This document shows positions 59,979 to 64,000 of a stretch of 64,000 nucleotides of DNA, in pieces. Source of the stretch: Pseudisothecium myosuroides. Its lineage: Eukaryota; Streptophyta; Bryopsida; Hypnales; Lembophyllaceae. Every line of letters starts with the position of its first letter. Position 1 is the stretch's first letter. The notes beneath the pieces were generated by a model. The model saw only the letters and a list, made by a program, of their open reading frames with translations, made no database searches and was not told the DNA's origin. The translations under genes and the position numbers were made by a program. The stretch lies in assembly GCA_951799445.1 (NCBI GenBank), contig OX637291.1:9302501-9366500 (forward strand), read 5' to 3'.

Positions 59979-60227
59979 TGCGTTCACAACGAATGCAAAC
60001 GTGTTCTTGTAGGAAGTAGAAGAGGCTATCACACCAAATGAAACAGACAAAATAATAGTTAGCGCCAATCTACTACTTGAATTGATTTTTAAATCACCTC
60101 AGCAGCAAACCAGGGCCATTTGCCACCCAAGTAGACTCACAAGGAGCTCAAACTGAATTGAAGTCCAAGATTTAAGGCCACGATGACAAATGTAGGGAAG
60201 TCACAACAATAGGACTGCCTTTATACC

Positions 60228-60368
60228 TTGGGAGTGCAGGGGCGGGGACCTATTGTGCAGGGCGCGGACGTGTTGTGCAGGGGCGGGGACGTCAGAGGGC
60301 GCGGACGTCAAGGCGGGGACTTGATGTCAGGGCGGGGACTTCAGGTTAGGGCCGGGACATCCCAGTCC
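60228..60368 (+). repeat. GC-rich minisatellite
   Basis: GGGGCGGGGAC and GGGCGCGGACGTC variants recur about nine times at irregular 12-22-bp spacing. The downstream flank is unit A copy 1. Confidence 0.75.
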
Positions 60369-60655
60369 TCCGCCATAGTGTGGGGGAGAAGTGAAGTTCG
60401 TTTTGAACTTGGCCATGGGATTCTTCCTTCCCATGGAGAGGGGGAAGCCATTAATGCAGCGAGCCCTTTATTTCAATTCGGGAATATCTTCAAGTCAATG
60501 GCTTCATTAAGAAGTCCAACCACTTTTTCAATTCAAAGACCGTGTATGGAAGCATGTGGCTCCCTTCTTGGTGCCAAACCTCTCCTTCTTGCCTTCACCA
60601 AGCACTTGAGAATTAGGACCCACCCAAAAAAAAATGAGATTTCTGAAAATGAAAA
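60360..60655 (+). repeat. Unit A, copy 1 (duplicated at 62160-62465)
   Basis: About 300 bp, roughly 98 percent identical to 62160-62465. Both copies keep the same open + strand frame, with product words HGILPSHGEGEAINAASPLF and MEACGSLLGAKPLLLAF. I recognise no domain. The frame runs in from the minisatellite, so it may be chance. Confidence 0.85.
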
Positions 60656-61760
60656 TTCTATTTGTGTAGTGGGATCGTACGAGGGTTTGGGATTGAAATG
60701 AAATACTAGTTCCCTTATTTTTAATTCAAGTTCAACGGTACTCTTTTGTAATGGGGATATTTTAAGTATGGTTTGGGATTGAAAAAATTAAATGAAATAC
60801 TATCCAAGTTATTTTCAATTCAATCATTCCACTAGAAAATGTTATTTGTGTAATGGGATCCTACGAGGGTTTGGAATTGAAATGAAATACTAGTTCCCTT
60901 ATTTTTTAATTCAAGTTCAACGATACGCTTTTGTATTGGGGATATTTTAAGTATGGTTTGGGATTCAAAAAAATTAAATGAAATACTATCCAAGTTATTT
61001 TCAATTCAATCATTCCACTAGAAAATGTTATTTGTGTAATGGGATCCTACGAGGATTTGGAATTGAAATGAAATACTAGTTCCCTTATTTTTTAATTCAA
61101 GTTCAACGGTACCCTTTTGTAATGGGGATATTTTAAGTATGGTTTGGGATTCAAAAAATTAAATGAAATACTATCCAAGTTATTTTCAATTCAATCATTC
61201 CACTAGAAAATGTTATTTGTATAATGGGATCCTACAAGGGTTTGGGATTGAAATGAAATAGTAGTTTCCTTATTTTTTAATTCAAGTTCAACGGTACCCT
61301 TTTGTAATGGGGATATTTTAAGTATGGTTTGGGATTGAAAAAATTAAATGAAATACTATCCAAGTTATTTTCAATTCAATCATTCCACTAGAAAATGTTA
61401 TTTGTGTAATGGGATCCTACGAGGGTTTGGAATTGAAATGAAATACTAGTTCCCTTATTTTTTAATTCAAGTTCAACGGTACTCTTTTGTAATGGGGATA
61501 TTTTAAGTATGGTTTGGGATTGAAAAAATTAAATGAAATACTATCCAAGTTATTTTCAATTCAATCATTCCACTAGAAAATGTTATATGTGTAATGGGAT
61601 CCTACGAGGATTTGGAATTGAAATGAAATAGTAGTTCCCTTATTTTTTAATTCAAGTTTTGGTATTCTTTTGTAATGGGGATATTTAAGTATGGTTTGGG
61701 GTTGAAAATTTTAAAAGAAATACTAGTCAAGTTATTTTGAATTCAAGCATTCCAAAACAA
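60655..61760 (+). repeat. Tandem array of a 185-bp repeat, six units
   Basis: GGGATC(C/G)TAC recurs at 60671, 60855, 61041, 61226, 61411 and 61596, a period of 184-186 bp. Each unit has, in order, GAGGGTTTGGAATTGAAATG, AAATACTAGTTCCCTTATTT, TTCAAGTTCAACGGTAC, GGGGATATTTTAAGTATGGT and CAATTCAATCATTCCACTAG. Units are highly alike except the last, which decays after 61650. AT-rich, non-coding. The length is near nucleosomal. Confidence 0.9.
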
Positions 61761-61849
61761 TATTTCAAAAATATAAAGTTCTAACTTGAGCAAGTTTGTT
61801 AGGGTTTTTTTAGCTTCAAATTAGGCTCAACACCCAAGTTCGGTGCCTT

Positions 61850-61866
61850 GGTCATTTAGGGGTTAA
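61850..61866. repeat. Solo end of a TTAA-family element
   Basis: GGTCATTTAGGGG followed by TTAA (61863-61866) matches the TTAA-family right terminus, but no body or partner end is adjacent. Confidence 0.4.
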
Positions 61867-61900
61867 GATATTTGTGAGTTCAAGTTTGTGAATTTCCGTG

Positions 61901-61985
61901 TTCAACTTTGTCATGGAGGGAGTTCAACTTTGTCATGGAGGGAGTTCAACTTTGTCATGGAGGGAGTTCAAATTTGGCTTGGAAG
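61901..61985 (+). repeat. 22-bp tandem repeat, about four units
   Basis: GTTCAACTTTGTCATGGAGG recurs three times without change, and a fourth diverged unit follows. Confidence 0.85.
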
Positions 61986-62032
61986 GAGTTCAGGTCTGGG
62001 CGCTTGGATAAATTTCCACACATACTTCAGGT

Positions 62033-62172
62033 CAAGGCGGGGACTTCAGGTCAGGGCGCGGACATCAAGGCGGGGACGTCTGGACAAGGCGGGGACTTGA
62101 AGTCAGGGCGCAGACGTCAGGGCGGGGACTTGATGTCAGGGCAGGGACTTCAGGTCAGGGCGGGGACGTCCC
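62033..62172 (+). repeat. GC-rich minisatellite, second block
   Basis: GGCGGGGACTTCAGGTCAGG-like units with GGGCGCGGAC variants, matching the block at 60228-60368 and again placed just before unit A. Confidence 0.8.
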
Positions 62173-62465
62173 AGTCCTCCACCATAGTGTGGGGGGGAAG
62201 TGAAGTTCGTTTTGAACTTGGCCATGGGATTCTTCCTTCCCATGGAGAGGGGGAAGCCATTAATGCAGCGAGCCCTTTATTTCAATTCGGGAATATCTTC
62301 AAGTCAATGGCTTCATTAAGAGGTCCAACCACTTTTTCAATTCAAAGACCGTGTATGGAAGCATGTGGCTCCCTTCTTGGTGCCAAACCTCTCCTTCTTG
62401 CCTTCACCAAGCACTTGAGAATTAGGACCCACCCAAAATAAAAGGAGATTTCTGAAAATGAAAAT
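62160..62465 (+). repeat. Unit A, copy 2
   Basis: Near-identical to copy 1 from CCCAGTCCTCC to GAAAATGAAAATT, then diverges. The two copies, each led by the same minisatellite, bracket the 185-bp array as direct repeats 1.8 kb apart. Confidence 0.85.
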
Positions 62466-62669
62466 TAATTTGCACACTTCAATCAAATTTTTTTTGAAAT
62501 TACATGCTACAAATTTCTGGGTTTATAACAAAATACAAGGTACACATTTTTTAAAATTCAAGTGAGAAGATGCATTTTCAAATTTTTCAAATATAAACTA
62601 AAAGGGTTCACAGTTAAAAAAAAATCAAATACGTCTTATATTTTTTAGACTTCTAATTGAGTGGGTTAG

Positions 62670-63560
62670 TTTTTTGTAATGAGCGCTACAAGGGTTTGGA
62701 AATTGGAATTCACATCATTAACGTATTACAATTTATTACAATGTAGTTCAAGGATTTTATTTTTAAAAATAGAGGCTACAAGGATTTGGAAAGGAAACAA
62801 AATGCAAGTTCTATTGGTTTCGAAGGAAGTTGAAGACTTTAGTCTTGTTACTAGATGCTACAAGGGTGAAGGGTTTTGATTTCAAATCAAATAGAAGTTA
62901 TGTTTTGTTTAGTTATAGTTGAAGCCTTTATGGTATTGATAAATTGTTGTTCCAAGTGTTTAAAATTCAAATCAAATACAAGTTAAATGTTATGTGCTTG
63001 TACTTCAAGGGCGTCAAGTTGAAGTACGGGTTTGAAGGGTTTGGAAACCCCTTCAAATACAAGTTAATATTTTTGGATTCTACTTCAAGGGTTCATTTGT
63101 GTTAATGGAAGATACAAGGATTGGGAATTCCAACCAGATACAAGTGATTTTATCTTTAGTTAGGATTAATTGATTAAAGGATTTACTTCTACAAGTACTA
63201 CATAGAGGCTACAAGATTTTGGAATTCCTATTAAATACAGGATATAGTTCTTGGAGATTGAAGTTGCAGCATTGCAGGATTTACTTCTGTAATGAAAGGC
63301 TACAAGGCTTGGGTATTCAATTCAAATGTAGAATGAAAAATCTTCAGTTTTAGTTGAAGGGTCAATTTCTGTAATTAGCAATTACAAGTTAAATTTTTGT
63401 AATTGGAGGATAAAACTACTGCAAGGATTTAGGGATTGTCATGAATTTGAAGTTACTTGTTTTTTGGATTCCAATTCAAAAAATAAAGGCTTCATTTCAG
63501 TAACAAGAGTCTCATTATGTTTGGATTTAGGAATTGAAATCACATACCTCTTCTTTTATT
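62670..63560 (+). repeat. Decayed array related to the 185-bp repeat
   Basis: GCTACAAGGRTTTGG-type words recur near 62685, 62777, 62856, 63208 and 63299, with ACAAGGATTGGGAATTCC near 63115 and GGATTTAGGAATTGAAATCA near 63520. They match the CTACGAGGGTTTGGAATTG block of the 185-bp unit, here at irregular spacing. AT-rich, non-coding. Confidence 0.6.
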
Positions 63561-64000
63561 TTTGGGTTTAGGTGGTTTTTAAAAACAAACAAAATTGGAT
63601 AGTAGAATTGTTTTGGCAAAAAATCAAAGACCATTTGTTTTATTTTTGGATTCACGTTAAATGGTTCCTTTGATAATTGTAATGTAGACATCTATTTATC
63701 TTTGGAATTGAAGTAAAATAAAATTGTTTTTTAGCTACTATATCTAGAATAGTAGGATGTGTGGAATTAATTATAAAAAATATTGACCATTTGATTTTTA
63801 GATTAGAAAAATTTTGGATGATCAATTGTGTATTTGTGTAAATAAAAAAAGGAAAAATGCAGCTTCTGGAGAAGGAAAAGTAGAAGAAGATGAATAGTGT
63901 TTTTTCCCCTTGGGAATAAATTGTTTTGGAATCTAAGGCAAATGCGGTATTATTTCATTTTTAAGAATGAGAAAAAAAAATTCTCTCCCATTCATACAAA
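63561..64000. other. AT-rich end of window, no feature seen
   Basis: No gene or recognised element. Confidence 0.4.

Larger units (their letters stand above)
55735..60068 (-). mobile_element. hAT transposon, minus strand, right end not found
   Basis: Contains a hAT transposase pseudogene. The left (3') terminus is probably CAGGGTTGTCATATTGGACG at 55735, typical of hAT ends, followed by GGAC-rich subterminal sequence (55768-55790, GGAC/GGACGG repeats). No matching inverted end was found to the right of the transposase; GC-rich minisatellite begins at about 60230 instead. The element is either 5'-truncated or its end has diverged. Confidence 0.7.

Noticed and set aside
60068..60230. Inverted right terminus of the hAT element
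   Set aside because: No reverse complement of CAGGGTTGTC was found from 60068 to 60700.
60655..61760. CRISPR-like array
   Set aside because: Units are 185 bp and tandem without unique spacers, in a eukaryotic context.
60228..62441. Unit A frames (157 and 177 codons) as real genes
   Set aside because: The frames run through minisatellite sequence and have no recognised domain. They are kept only as a finding because both copies stay open.

Overview
This is eukaryotic nuclear DNA, almost certainly from a land plant. Only one intact host gene is visible: a class I LOB-domain (LBD/ASL) transcription factor on the + strand, with exons at 49203-49484 and 53636-54112 split by a 4.15-kb intron. LBD genes belong to land plants and charophytes. 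The mobile elements are also plant types: Ty1/copia, a hAT with DUF659, and Stowaway, PIF/Harbinger, CACTA and Emigrant-like MITEs. I cannot fix the species. No rRNA, tRNA, CRISPR or organellar gene was recognised.

Region by region. 1-3.4 kb: AT-rich spacer with a Stowaway MITE. 3.4-9.1 kb: a complete but dead copia element with two 183-bp LTRs, TSD GGCCA, a primer-binding site and all domains in decayed form. A Harbinger-like MITE and a 162-bp hairpin are nested in it. 9-18.5 kb: AT-rich DNA with three copies of a CATTAGA-ended MITE, a second Harbinger MITE and a 76-bp CACTA-type hairpin. 18.5-35.4 kb: dense nested non-autonomous DNA transposons. The dominant family has ends beginning CCCCTAAAGG and is flanked by TTAA. 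It has about eight copies in two subfamilies, and a separate CCCTGGAG family also sits in TTAA. Interleaved are a broken LINE, a 1.6-kb element with an 8-bp TSD, and small foldbacks. 35.4-39 kb: mixed-composition, low-repeat DNA with no convincing gene. 39-45 kb: AT-rich DNA with more MITEs, one inserted inside another.

46-55 kb is the gene neighbourhood: promoter with TATA box, GC-rich leader, LBD exon 1, long intron, exon 2 and 3' flank. The intron holds three sets of old duplications. One of them triplicates the exon 2 splice boundary and leaves a decoy acceptor. 55.5-60 kb: a 97-bp LINE tail with a perfect 20-bp TSD, then a hAT transposase pseudogene on the minus strand with an unusual long Gly/Arg-rich and acidic C-terminal extension. 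60-64 kb: GC-rich minisatellites, two near-identical copies of a 300-bp unit, six tandem copies of a 185-bp repeat, and a decayed array of the same motif running toward the end of the window.

The strongest candidate for something under-described is the TTAA-flanked family. Paralogous copies of another repeat in this window show the un-inserted TTAA site, which supports TTAA as the target. TTAA targets mark the piggyBac and Kolobok superfamilies, and to my knowledge both are rare or poorly documented in land plants. No transposase for the family is present here.
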